From contig JAKFYB010000003.1 in assembly GCA_021731085.1 (NCBI GenBank), positions 62,001 through 126,000 of the forward strand: a DNA stretch of 64,000 bases, given 5' to 3'. Source of the DNA: Dehalococcoidia bacterium (GTDB lineage Bacteria; Chloroflexota; Dehalococcoidia; DSTF01; JACRBR01). Below are positions 19,135 through 28,454 of this stretch, piece by piece (position 1 is the first letter of the stretch; each line of letters begins with the position of its first letter). Made by a program: the position numbers and the translations under genes. The notes beneath the pieces were generated by a model. The model was not told the DNA's origin. It made no database searches and saw nothing but the letters and a program-made list of their open reading frames with translations.

Positions 19135-20067
19135 CTACTTCGCCGGATGCAGCCCCGCCATCAACTCCGCCAGGTCGTCCGGCCGCAAGAACGACGCCGG
19201 CGGCGGCGGACCCCACGAGTACAGCGCCCGCATGCCTTCCCAGACCTGCGGCTTCCACAACTGGTCATCGATGATGCAGTCGAGGTCGCTGTAGTACTCG
19301 CTGAAGTTGCCCGCCGGATCGCGGAAGTACCAGAAGAAGTTCGAGCCGACATGGTGCCGCCCGAACCCCCAGACGTGCCGCGACGGATCCTTGCTCAGAA
19401 GCGCCTGCGCTCCCAACCCGATCTGATCGACATCCTCGACCTGCCATGACGTGTGGTGCAGGAACTGCACAGGCGCCCGCTGCACGAGCAAATTATGGTG
19501 GTCCGTCGAACAGCGCATGAAGTACGCGTGCCCCTTCACCTCATCGCTGATCTTGAAGCCGATGCCTTCGAGAAAGAACTTGTTGCTCGCATCGACGTCA
19601 GTCGAACCAACAACGACATGGCCCAGCTTGCGCGGTCGCGCGCCCCTCGCTTCGTCATCGCTCTGTGGCAGTTGCGGCGCGCGGCCTTCGCGATTCATCC
19701 GACCCGGCCCGTTGTACGGCGTGGCCTCCACCCGCGCCTGCTCGATGTGCGGAGCCACATCGACACGCACGCGTACCGCTGTCCCCGGATCGATCGCGCT
19801 CACGCCAACCCCGGAGCGCTCGACAGCCACGTCCAGGCGCCCGAGCTGCGACACCACGCGATCGAGATCATCCGGCGAATCAGCCCCGACACGAACTTCG
19901 ATCAGACGCCGCACGGGCGCGTACTCGACGCTCAACTGCTCGCCGCCATCCGCCGAAGCAAACACGCCGGGCGCCGTCTCCGTCAGGTTGAAGTCGCGAT
20001 AGAACTCGCGCGTCGCTTCGACGTTGGGGACGCCGATCGTCACGCCATTGAGCCGGTGCAGTGCCAT
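19135..20067 (-). CDS. VOC-family extradiol dioxygenase-like protein
   Basis: The 310-residue protein has two vicinal-oxygen-chelate modules. The first is residues 1-110 (MALHRLNGVTIGVPNVEATR). The second is about 145-270 and holds all three metal-ligand candidates: RKLGHVVVGSTDVDAS (His), VQFLHHTSWQVEDVDQIG (His) and DPAGNFSEYYSDLDCI (Glu). This is the arrangement of type I extradiol dioxygenases that cleave catechol rings. It is upstream of, and co-oriented with, two CoA-transferases, consistent with catabolism. A glyoxalase-like role cannot be excluded. Confidence 0.87.
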   Translation of the reverse strand: MALHRLNGVTIGVPNVEATREFYRDFNLTETAPGVFASADGGEQLSVEYAPVRRLIEVRVGADSPDDLDRVVSQLGRLDVAVERSGVGVSAIDPGTAVRVRVDVAPHIEQARVEATPYNGPGRMNREGRAPQLPQSDDEARGARPRKLGHVVVGSTDVDASNKFFLEGIGFKISDEVKGHAYFMRCSTDHHNLLVQRAPVQFLHHTSWQVEDVDQIGLGAQALLSKDPSRHVWGFGRHHVGSNFFWYFRDPAGNFSEYYSDLDCIIDDQLWKPQVWEGMRALYSWGPPPPASFLRPDDLAELMAGLHPAK

Positions 20068-20241
20068 CTTCGATACCTCGCGTTTCAGGCGCAGCGCTTC
20101 TGGCGCGGCCCGAACACCAGTATCACACCAACCCGCCGCTTCCTGCCACGCTCCCTCGTCCTACGCCCGGACTCAGGCCGCGGGCGTGCGAGAACCTCCT
20201 CCACGCCCACCTTACAGTTGTCCTTTTTCGCTCTGAATCTA

Positions 20242-20270
20242 TTGACACCGGGCGGATCCCAGCGTACGGT
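20242..20270 (+). promoter_or_regulatory. promoter of the SGNH hydrolase gene
   Basis: A perfect TTGACA (20242-20247) and TACGGT (20265-20270) are separated by 17 bases. A ribosome site AAAGGAG follows just before the GTG start at 20312, leaving a leader of about 35 bases. Confidence 0.75.
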
Positions 20271-20311
20271 CGTTCCCAACGTAGAGGGATCGCATCAGCA
20301 AAGGAGCAGCG

Positions 20312-21490
20312 GTGATAACCCAAACGCTATCAGCCCTCGGAAGTCGCGTGCCCATCAAGCTCGCCCTTGGCATCGCTCTGGCCGCAGCCTTTCTCGCCGT
20401 TGGCTTCCTGCCGACGCACCGCTCGGAAGCCGGCCCGACCTCAGGCCCAACCGCCATCGTCTCGATGGGCGACAGCTTCATCTCCGGCGAGGCGGGGCGC
20501 TGGAACGGCAACGCCACGAACCTCCTCGGCACCCGCAACGGCACGGACCGCGCCGCGAGCTGCACCTGGATCTTCTGCTCGTACGACGCCACGCGCGTGT
20601 ACGGCGCCACACACACCGGCTGCGACCGCTCCGACGTCGCCCCAATCATTACGTCCGGGATCGCGGTCCAGGAGCGCATCAACATCGCGTGCTCCGGTGC
20701 CCGAACAAACAACATCTGGCGCGCCGCACAGGGCGGTCAGGCCTTCAAAGGCGAAGCCCCACAGGCTGACCAGCTCCTCACCATCGCGCAGCAGAAAAAC
20801 GTGAAGATGGTGGTTCTCACGATCCTCGCAAACGATGTCGGATTCGCCGACCGCGTCATCAACTGCACCGTCGCCTGGATCCTCGGCCTGCCGGAGTGCA
20901 GCGCATCGGAACAGGCCGCCATCAATGCCGCCCTCCCCAACGGCCAGACTGGCCTCCGCAAGGCCGTCGACGAGATCCGCGCCGTCATGGCACAGGCCGG
21001 CTACGCGCCCTCGCAGTGGAAGCTCGTCATCGCCGGCTACTCGTCGCCAGTACCCGCGCGCGCCGACGTCCGCTACTCCGGCTCCGACAAGTGGAATAAG
21101 GGTGGCTGCCCGTTCCACGACAACGACTTCAACTGGGCGAAGAACGTCGCCACGCCGAGCATCGTCAACGCCATGGCAGCCGTCGCCGCCGAAAAGGGCG
21201 TTCAGTTCCTCGACGTCCGCGACGCGCTAAACGGCCACGAGGTCTGCCACCGCAGTTCCGCGCTCGTCGGATCCGGCGGACCGAATCCCGCCACGGCAGA
21301 ATGGGTGCGCTGGGTCAACACTGGCTGCTGCCAGGGCGACGCGCAGGAGTCCGTCCACCCGAACGCCTACGGGCAACGCGCGCTAGGCAAGTGCCTCCAA
21401 CTGATGTACGCCAAGACCAGCGGCAACTGGACCTGCCGCAACACACCTGGGCAGAACTACAACGCCATGAACCTAACCTCGATCCCGTAG
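20312..21490 (+). CDS. secreted SGNH/GDSL hydrolase
   Basis: The protein has 392 residues. An N-terminal hydrophobic segment (about 15-35, LALGIALAAAFLAVGF) is a signal peptide or anchor. Block I is IVSMGDSFISGEAGRW with the nucleophile Ser of GDSFISGE, close to actinobacterial secreted lipase/esterases. Later LTILANDVGF gives the Asn of block III, and SVHPNAYGQRALG gives the catalytic Asp/His region (here xxHPN). Several paired cysteines suggest disulfides outside the cell. The start is GTG with AAAGGAG upstream. It is a single gene with its own promoter and terminator. Confidence 0.9.
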   Translation: MITQTLSALGSRVPIKLALGIALAAAFLAVGFLPTHRSEAGPTSGPTAIVSMGDSFISGEAGRWNGNATNLLGTRNGTDRAASCTWIFCSYDATRVYGATHTGCDRSDVAPIITSGIAVQERINIACSGARTNNIWRAAQGGQAFKGEAPQADQLLTIAQQKNVKMVVLTILANDVGFADRVINCTVAWILGLPECSASEQAAINAALPNGQTGLRKAVDEIRAVMAQAGYAPSQWKLVIAGYSSPVPARADVRYSGSDKWNKGGCPFHDNDFNWAKNVATPSIVNAMAAVAAEKGVQFLDVRDALNGHEVCHRSSALVGSGGPNPATAEWVRWVNTGCCQGDAQESVHPNAYGQRALGKCLQLMYAKTSGNWTCRNTPGQNYNAMNLTSIP

Positions 21491-21514
21491 CCCGCGTTCA
21501 GAGGTGTAAGCAGA

Positions 21515-21545
21515 AGGCCCGATGCGAACTGCATCGGGCCTTTCT
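21515..21545 (+). terminator. terminator of the SGNH hydrolase gene
   Basis: An 11-bp stem AGGCCCGATGC / GCATCGGGCCT with a GAACT loop is followed by TTCTC, 25 bases after the stop. It lies back to back with the end of the minus-strand glycosyltransferase gene. Confidence 0.8.
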
Positions 21546-22878
21546 CATGCCGTCGCTAATGATCGAAGTTCGTCGCTAGGAGGCGTCTTAACTCCCGTCG
21601 CCTCACCTCGCCCGGTCTGAAGGGCCGTCCAGCACAGCAAAGACCAAAGCCAAAGCACCGGGATCGGCTTGGCCGCGTGGTATACCAGCGCCGCCCAGTC
21701 CGGCCACCCAGTCTCCGGTGCGAACTCCGCCGGGCCGGACGCCAACCATCCCTCAAAGAGCGCATATGGCGTCGGCAATGCAACCAGGACGAACACCACC
21801 AGGGCCACGGCACGTTGTGACGGCTCCAGTGCAACGAGCAACACCAATCCCGGCAGGAGCATCACGTAGTGATGCTCCCAGACACTGGTCGCAGCCAGGA
21901 AGTACACGCAAAGCCACATCGCGACGAGGCTGCTCACCGCCGCTCGGCGCGAAGCAATCGTCGCCGCAACAGTGACCGCGACAACGAACGCCACCCACAT
22001 GAACGTCAGCCACTGCGGCGGGCCAGATGAGTCAGTGAAGAGCGTCAGCCATGTCGTTCGCATCATGCGCGCCAGCCCCACGTCACCAGTTAGGAACGGG
22101 AAGATGCGGGACTGCATGTCATCGAAGTACACATCAGCGTTGATCCGCCAGAATTCGCTAAACGTGCCCGGATTCCACAGAAAGTAGGGCAGGTTGACAG
22201 CAGCCCACACGCGATGGCGAGCACGAGCACCCGCCACCCACCCACCTTCAGGAAGACGGGCACCAGTACGGCCGGAATCAGCTTCGTCATCGTCGCGACG
22301 ATGGCCGGCGCCATCGCCACAACAGGCGGGCGGTACAACAGAAGGACGCTCGCCCAAAAACTAAGGCTGGCCACGAAGAACGACCATTGCCCGACGTACA
22401 GTTCGACGTAGTACGGCGTGAAGACAAACCACATCGCGGCAGCGACCCACCTCCACGCTCGCCCAGGTGTCACGGCAAACGTGATGCCGGCGTTGACAAG
22501 CAGCAGCACCTCCATCAGCCCGACCCACACCCAGTACGCCTCGCGCGCCGGAATCAGGTTGAGCGATGCAGCGACCGCGTATGCCGCGAACGGCGGGTAT
22601 TTGAAAGGTGCGAACGTCGCGTACGGCACGACGCCCAGAGCAGGATCTGGATCGTGAATCGAGCGGCCGTCAATGAATGCATCGCCAGCCTGGTACACGC
22701 TGTAGAAGTCGATCGCTCGCCGCAGCCGGTCTGTGTCGTGGAAGAGTGGATTTGCGAGTTCGGTCCAGAGCGACGTCACCAGAGCGACGTGAATGATCAC
22801 GCTTACGGCAAACACACCCTGTGGCCAGTACGTCCTGAGGAGTCTCCCCATGTCACGATCCCGCCGACGAAGCATCAA
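21545..22878 (-). pseudogene. GT87/DUF2029 membrane glycosyltransferase, frameshifted
   Basis: Two overlapping minus-strand frames give the two halves of one multi-pass protein. The first half (22878 down to about 22205) starts near MGRLLRTYWPQGVFAV and has FYSVYQAGDAFIDGRSIHDP and APFKYPPFAAYAVAASLN, the usual GT87 loop motifs. The second half (about 22210 to 21545) continues with AAVNLPYFLWNPGTFSEFWR and more helices. The shift lies near 22200-22215, around GCGTGTGGGCTG. Such enzymes transfer mannose or arabinose from polyprenyl donors outside the membrane. One base separates it from an intact gene, so this may be an assembly error rather than a true pseudogene. Confidence 0.75.
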
Positions 22879-22986
22879 TCTGTTGAAGCTTGCGTGCCGC
22901 GAACGATATCGGAATGGCGCGTTTACGTCGCGGTCAGGGAGTGTGAAAGTTGCGTCGACAGATCCGTGCCTGCTGGCACCTCGGCT

Positions 22987-24495
22987 CTACGCTTCCAGCA
23001 GCCGTCGCGTCTCCTTCGACGCTCCGTTCCCCGAAGCGCCATTCGCGTGCACGCCGTTGGCATTGGCCCCGTTGCCGTTTGAGCCGGCCTGAAGGCGCTC
23101 CGCCTCCATCTCGTCCGCAAGCTTCGCGAACGCGACCATCAGGTTTGTCTGGGAGTCCAGGCTCATGCTCAGGCCGTTCAGCAGGCCGAACACACGGCCG
23201 ACCATCAACAACTCGGGCGGCATCGCTGTGAGCGGATTTTTCTTCAGAAGCGTCGTCGCTTCTTCATAGGACTCCTCGAATTGGTCCATCTTCGCGTAGC
23301 CTTCGCCGGTGTCGGCCATGCGCCGCGCGACCTTGCCGATGTATGCGTCCCCAAGCTGTTCGTAGCCCTGGGCATCGTCCTTCTTCGTTCGGAACCCAAG
23401 ATCGCGGAACGCCTCGCCCATCGCGACCATGTCGCCGCTGAGCAGCGTCTTCGTGAAGCGAATCAGCGTCTCGCGGAACTCCGGCCCAAGATCCTTCGCC
23501 TGTCCGAAGTCCAACAGCACCAGCTTCGGTCCCGGCAGCACCATCAGGTTCCCCGGATGCGGATCGGCGTGGAAGAACCCGTTGCGCACGATCATCTCCG
23601 CGAAGCAGTGCACGAGGATCTTGGCGACGTCCGACTTCTCGATCCCCATCCGCTCCAGCGCTTCCGAATCCGTGATCTTCACGCCATCGATGAACTCCAT
23701 CGTCAGCACACGCCGGCTGCTGTACTCCCAGTAGATGTCCGGCACGACGACGTCATCGACGTGCGCGAAATCCTTCGCAACGCGTTCGGCGTTGTGTCCT
23801 TCGTTGATGAAGTCCAGCTCTTTCGGGATCGTCTGGCGCATCTCCGCCGCGACGAAGCGATAGTCCATCGACCGGTCGAGGCGGTTGAGCACGCCGATAA
23901 AGAACGTCAGGTTGTCGAGGTCGATATCGACGATGTTCTCGATCCCCGGGTACTGCACTTTCACGGCGCAGACCCGTCCGTCATGCAGCACCGCGCGATG
24001 TACCTGCGCCAGCGACGCCGACGCAACTGGCGTGCGCTCGAACTCTGCGAACACTTCCTCGATCGGGCGCTTGAGCTCGCGCTCGATGTGGGCCTTTACG
24101 ACCTCGAACGGCTCCGGCGGCACTTCGTCGTGCAGATGCGACAGCACATCAACATACGCCTCAGGCAGCACGTCCGGCCGCGTCCCAAGCAGCTGGCCAG
24201 TTTTGATTAGCAGGCCCTGGTTCTTCAGCGCCGTCTTGTAGAACATCTCCGCGCTCCAGCGGTGATGTTTCTCGCGGATGGGCGCCGCCCACGCCGCGCC
24301 CGCATCGCCCTTGCGCTTCTCCATGAAAGAGATGCGCTTGTAGCCAACGAACACGCGGGCCAACATCTGGCCGACGTTCACGAAGCGGCGGGGACGGCTC
24401 GTCGGGGCATCGCTGCGCTTCCGCGAACCGTAGGTGGGAGATCCAGCGGCCATGAGCGTTACTGCACTTTCCGAAACTGAATGAGGTTCAGCCAC
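22987..24495 (-). CDS. ABC1/UbiB-family atypical kinase
   Basis: This 502-residue protein shows every ABC1 hallmark: the KxGQ motif LLIKTGQLLGTRPDVLPEAY, the alanine-rich loop VASASLAQVHRA, the lysine of CAVKVQYPGIE, the catalytic loop FFHADPHPGNLMV and the metal site VLLDFGQAKD. The family supports quinone or isoprenoid-lipid biology in many organisms. The last 30 residues are a low-complexity Asn-Gly-Ala tail. The start is uncertain between GTG 24495 and an in-frame ATG about 14 codons on. Confidence 0.92.
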   Translation of the reverse strand: MAEPHSVSESAVTLMAAGSPTYGSRKRSDAPTSRPRRFVNVGQMLARVFVGYKRISFMEKRKGDAGAAWAAPIREKHHRWSAEMFYKTALKNQGLLIKTGQLLGTRPDVLPEAYVDVLSHLHDEVPPEPFEVVKAHIERELKRPIEEVFAEFERTPVASASLAQVHRAVLHDGRVCAVKVQYPGIENIVDIDLDNLTFFIGVLNRLDRSMDYRFVAAEMRQTIPKELDFINEGHNAERVAKDFAHVDDVVVPDIYWEYSSRRVLTMEFIDGVKITDSEALERMGIEKSDVAKILVHCFAEMIVRNGFFHADPHPGNLMVLPGPKLVLLDFGQAKDLGPEFRETLIRFTKTLLSGDMVAMGEAFRDLGFRTKKDDAQGYEQLGDAYIGKVARRMADTGEGYAKMDQFEESYEEATTLLKKNPLTAMPPELLMVGRVFGLLNGLSMSLDSQTNLMVAFAKLADEMEAERLQAGSNGNGANANGVHANGASGNGASKETRRLLEA

Positions 24496-24575
24496 ATGGT
24501 AGCGGCTGAATCAAGCAGGATCGACCGGCGGGATGTGCAGATTCCGTAATGTTTGGGCGAGTCAAGCCTCACGCC

Positions 24576-25619
24576 TCACCCTTCCGTGTTCGCACCAAGC
24601 CGCCCGAGCAAGCCCGCCTTGATCGACGGCCGCGTCCCGAACCCCAGCAGGAACGTCGCCTCGCGCACAAGCCGTTGGCCATGCTGATCAGCCAACAGCG
24701 ACCTGCTTCCCGCCGTTACTACGAGCGACACCGCCGATCGCATCGCCAACTCCGTCGCCGCAGCCCGCGCATCACCCATCGACAACTCGTCGGCAGCATC
24801 CAGCCGGTCGCGACATGCGACCAACTCCGCATCTAGCGGACTCTCGCCGATCATCCGTACACATCGGGCCGCGAGTCCGAGCGACAGTGACCCGTTGAAT
24901 CGCCCGCCGCCGTCGTGCGGTGGCGGCGCAACGAACGGATTGAGCGATGTCACGCGTTCGTCCGGCACGAAGTACGCAGCGAACGTCGCCTCAACAGTGC
25001 CGCTCGCGTTCGCGCCTACCAGCTTCAACCGCCGCACCGCGAGTTCTGCGCTTTCCTTCGCTTCGACAAAAGCGCTCATCGTTCTGCCGTCCTCGGCGAG
25101 CGCCGTAACAAACAGCAGGTCGATCCGACCCCAACCCGTCACCCACGGCATGACGCCGTCGACGAGCCAGCCGCCGGCCGCGGGTGACGCTCGAAGCTGC
25201 GCCGGGTCGCGCATGCCACCAAGCGCGAGGCCCGCACGCACACGGCCAGCGCACATGTCCTCGAAGCACGCCTCGCGTAATGCCGTGTTCGTCGTCTCTG
25301 CGAGAGCCCTCACCGCGCCGTTGTGCTGGATCCAGACGAACGCCGTCGACAGGCACCCGCCCGCCAGCGCTTCGATGACGTAGCCAATTGCAGGGAGATC
25401 GACAGGCGCGCCTTCATAGTCCGGCCTTCCTGCCATGCCGTACAGGCCGGACGCCGCAAGCGCATCGAGGTTCGTGACCGGCACGAGATCCGCCGCATCC
25501 GTCGCGAGTGCGCGGGGAAACAGGACGTCATCCGCAATGCGGCGCGCTGCCGCCACCGCCGGATGCACGGTGCCGGGCTCCGCGCGGCGAGGCAGGGGAT
25601 CGACTGACGCATCTGTCAT
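24576..25619 (-). CDS. acyl-CoA dehydrogenase-like flavoprotein
   Basis: The protein is about 347 residues from MTDASVDPLPRR; GAGAGG upstream supports that start. The fold is visible as an N-terminal helical part with LAASGLYGMAGRPDYEGAPV, a central stretch GWLVDGVMPWVTGWGRIDLL where flavin binding occurs, and a helical C-terminal domain with ELAMRSAVSLVVTAGSRSLL. It is shorter and more divergent than standard beta-oxidation enzymes and resembles the DszC/flavin-dependent monooxygenase side of the family. I could not place the catalytic Glu. The substrate is unknown. Confidence 0.82.
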   Translation of the reverse strand: MTDASVDPLPRRAEPGTVHPAVAAARRIADDVLFPRALATDAADLVPVTNLDALAASGLYGMAGRPDYEGAPVDLPAIGYVIEALAGGCLSTAFVWIQHNGAVRALAETTNTALREACFEDMCAGRVRAGLALGGMRDPAQLRASPAAGGWLVDGVMPWVTGWGRIDLLFVTALAEDGRTMSAFVEAKESAELAVRRLKLVGANASGTVEATFAAYFVPDERVTSLNPFVAPPPHDGGGRFNGSLSLGLAARCVRMIGESPLDAELVACRDRLDAADELSMGDARAAATELAMRSAVSLVVTAGSRSLLADQHGQRLVREATFLLGFGTRPSIKAGLLGRLGANTEG

Positions 25620-25724
25620 CGCTGCACCTCTCACAGGCAATCGTATGGGATCGCTCCAGAGCCGTCTTGGACGGAAGTTACCGCCGGGATTGGGCGTCGA
25701 AGGTCCCGCGCGGCACGAGCACGC

Positions 25725-28454
25725 TCAAGCGACGCGGGAAATCGTCGAAGCGCCGTCGGCCGTGCGGCGCACATCCAGCCGGTCGGGGAAGTTCGCCGGA
25801 TCCGTGAAGGCCTCCAGGTGCGACACCACGATCACTTTGTCCATATGCTGCGCCAGCAGCTTCAGCTCGTCGACCATCATCTTCTGACTGTCGATGTCCA
25901 GGCTGCCGAACCCTTCATCGATCACGATCGACCGCATGCCGCCAGAACCCGCGTACTGCCCGATACCTGACGCGATCGCCACGGCGCAGCGAAACTTCTG
26001 CGACCCCGACAGTGCCTTTGCGCTCCGCGCCTCGCGCATGCACGAGTGATCGATCGCCTTCAGTTCCAGCGCACCCTTCACTTCCTCGAGCGTCAATTCA
26101 AGGGCGCCGCCCGTCAGCCGCTTGAGGAACGCATTCGCGTGATTCTTCACGTCCGTGATGGCCCCGCGCACGAGTTCGCCCTGCAACCCGTTCTTGCCCA
26201 GCAGTTTCGTCAACTTCGTCAGCCGCTTGTATCGAAGATCCGCGCGGGCCTTGTCTTCCTGCAACCCCGCGATCTGCTCGACGCGTGCTTCCGCCATCGT
26301 GAGCTGCTGCTGCGCCGACCGGTGCGCCTCTCGCGAGCCCGCCGATGCCTCGTCCGCCGCCTGCAAAACATCAACGGCCGCATACTCGTCGACCTGGTGC
26401 GCTGCCGGGATCGCATCGACCTCCGACTGCTTCGCCGTTCGCTGCGCCGCCGCATCATCATGCGCCTTCACCGCCCGTTCGAGCGCGGCCTTCAGCTTCG
26501 GCGCCTCCGCGAGTTCCTTCTGATTCTTTCGCAGCGCCGCCAGAACATCCGCTGGATCTTCAAGCGATCGCTCACCAAGTTCACCGAGCCCGGCAGCCGT
26601 CGTCTCTGCGAGCCGCCGGCATCCCGCAGCTGTCGCCGTTTGCTCTCCGACGCTCGCTTGCAGTTCAGCGACGCGCTGCTTCGCCGTTGCCACCGCATCG
26701 CGCGCTTCAGCCGCATCCCTCTGCGCACGCTCATGGCCAACGCGAGCTTCACGCAGTGATGCCTGCACAGCCGCGAACACCTGCAGCGCCTTCGCGTGCC
26801 CGGCCTCCGCCCACTCGACGTCCTTCTGCCGCCCGTCGAGTCGCCCCTCTTGTTCGGCGAGCGCCGTCGCCGCACGCTCCCGTGCGACCGTCGCCGTCGC
26901 CCGCTCGCCGTCGAAGCGGCTGATCTGTTGTGCATGCTTTGCCACAGCGGCTCCCGCCTCATCGAGCGCCTTCTTCGCCGACGCGCGCGCCTTCATCGCT
27001 GCCTGATCGGCCGCCGTCGCCGTCTTCGCCGCTCCCTGCGCCTCCTCCAGCGCTACCGACAGCTCGTCGAGCTGCTTCTTCGCAGCTGCCTTGTCGATCT
27101 TCTGCCCGCAGCGCGAACACGTCGCCTCTTTCGCCGATGCCTTCCGCTGCACAACCTCATCCTTCAGCGCATCCGCTCGCGCTCTCGCCGCCGCCCCGTC
27201 TTTCCGTGCCAGCTCAAGCGCCGTGTCCGCGGCGTCGTACGCCTTTGTAGCGGCAGCCGCTTCAGCCTCGACGTTCTTCGCGGCTCCAGACATCTCCTTC
27301 AACCGCGCATCGATCGCAGCAACCTGCTCCTCGAACGAGGCCACCCGCGCCCGCCCTTCGAGCACCGCCGCGGCGAGCTGCGCGAAGTCCGACGCCGCAC
27401 GCTCAGCCTCCTGCGCCGTTCCATGCGCCTCCTCGGCCGAAGCCAGTGCCTTCGCCGAAGAATCCATCTCGGCTGCGGCATCCTCGTGCGCGCGCACCAG
27501 CGCCTCGACATCGATCGCCGAAACCTGCCGCGACGCGTCCTCCGCAACCGCTTCGGCACGCGACGCATCCGCAAGTGCGTGCTGAATCCGCTCGACGCCT
27601 GCCAGTGCGCCTGCCAGCATCTCGAATAGCGCAGCATCGCCCTCGATCTTGTCCTTGCGCGAGAGAAGCTCCTGTGTGTCAGCGATGGTCGCATCGAGCT
27701 CGGTGATCTCGGCCGCGAGCCGTCCATACCGCCGCGCGTCCTCCACCATCGACCGCGCGCGCTGCAGCATGTCGGCGGCGTCGCTCTCGGCCGTCGCCAG
27801 CAGCGTGACTTCGGCCCGCAACCGCTCGACCGCTTCCGCGTCGATGCCGCCGAATTCGTTGATCTTCGCCGTAACGTTGTCGAGCAGGATCTTCTCGACC
27901 TTCGCGCCTTCACGGGCGGCCTTCTCGAGCGCCTCATATTCCTTCAGTCCGATAAGGCTGCTGATGATCTGGAAGCGATCCTTCGGATCCGAGTCGATGA
28001 ACTGCGTTGCCTCGCCCTGCTGCAGGATGAACGACGACGTGAACGCCTTCTCCGAGAGGCGCACCACCTGTTCGATGACGCGCTGCATCGCGTCCTTCTT
28101 CTCGCTCCCGGGAACCTGCACGTAGTCCTGCTTCTCGTCGTCCCAGAAGAAGATCGACTGGTCAGCGCCTGTCGCCTTGTCCGTGCGGCCGCGCCGGACG
28201 AGATACCGCGTGCCCTGCTGCTCGAACTCGAAGTCGACCGACAAGCGATGCCGCCCCTCCGAGATCAGATCCTTCACGTCGACCTTGCCCAGCCGCGTCT
28301 GCCCGTACAGCGCGTATGTGATGGCATCGAAAATCGACGACTTGCCGGCGCCGTTTTCGCCGCAGATCGCGATCAGCGTGCCGTTTGTGAAGTCGGCGAC
28401 CGTCTCGTCGCGGTAGCGCATCCAGCCCGTCATGCGGACGCTCAGCGGAATCAT
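25725..28454 (-). CDS. sbcC: SbcC/Rad50 exonuclease ATPase subunit
   Basis: The 909-residue SMC-like protein has the Walker A ICGENGAGKSSIFDAITYAL at about residue 30-50 and long Ala/Glu-rich coiled coils on both sides of a zinc hook CSRCGQ at about residue 444. The ABC signature is KALSGSQKFRCAVAIASGIG and the Walker B is IVIDEGFGSLD near the C-terminus. With SbcD it opens hairpins and trims DNA ends. Its ATG overlaps the sbcD stop by four bases. At 909 residues it is a short-armed SbcC. Confidence 0.95.
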   Translation of the reverse strand: MIPLSVRMTGWMRYRDETVADFTNGTLIAICGENGAGKSSIFDAITYALYGQTRLGKVDVKDLISEGRHRLSVDFEFEQQGTRYLVRRGRTDKATGADQSIFFWDDEKQDYVQVPGSEKKDAMQRVIEQVVRLSEKAFTSSFILQQGEATQFIDSDPKDRFQIISSLIGLKEYEALEKAAREGAKVEKILLDNVTAKINEFGGIDAEAVERLRAEVTLLATAESDAADMLQRARSMVEDARRYGRLAAEITELDATIADTQELLSRKDKIEGDAALFEMLAGALAGVERIQHALADASRAEAVAEDASRQVSAIDVEALVRAHEDAAAEMDSSAKALASAEEAHGTAQEAERAASDFAQLAAAVLEGRARVASFEEQVAAIDARLKEMSGAAKNVEAEAAAATKAYDAADTALELARKDGAAARARADALKDEVVQRKASAKEATCSRCGQKIDKAAAKKQLDELSVALEEAQGAAKTATAADQAAMKARASAKKALDEAGAAVAKHAQQISRFDGERATATVARERAATALAEQEGRLDGRQKDVEWAEAGHAKALQVFAAVQASLREARVGHERAQRDAAEARDAVATAKQRVAELQASVGEQTATAAGCRRLAETTAAGLGELGERSLEDPADVLAALRKNQKELAEAPKLKAALERAVKAHDDAAAQRTAKQSEVDAIPAAHQVDEYAAVDVLQAADEASAGSREAHRSAQQQLTMAEARVEQIAGLQEDKARADLRYKRLTKLTKLLGKNGLQGELVRGAITDVKNHANAFLKRLTGGALELTLEEVKGALELKAIDHSCMREARSAKALSGSQKFRCAVAIASGIGQYAGSGGMRSIVIDEGFGSLDIDSQKMMVDELKLLAQHMDKVIVVSHLEAFTDPANFPDRLDVRRTADGASTISRVA

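Noticed and set aside
26796-27629. Long plus-strand frames opposite sbcC and other genes
   Set aside because: They are shadow frames of GC-rich coding DNA, rich in Arg, with no domains or ribosome sites.
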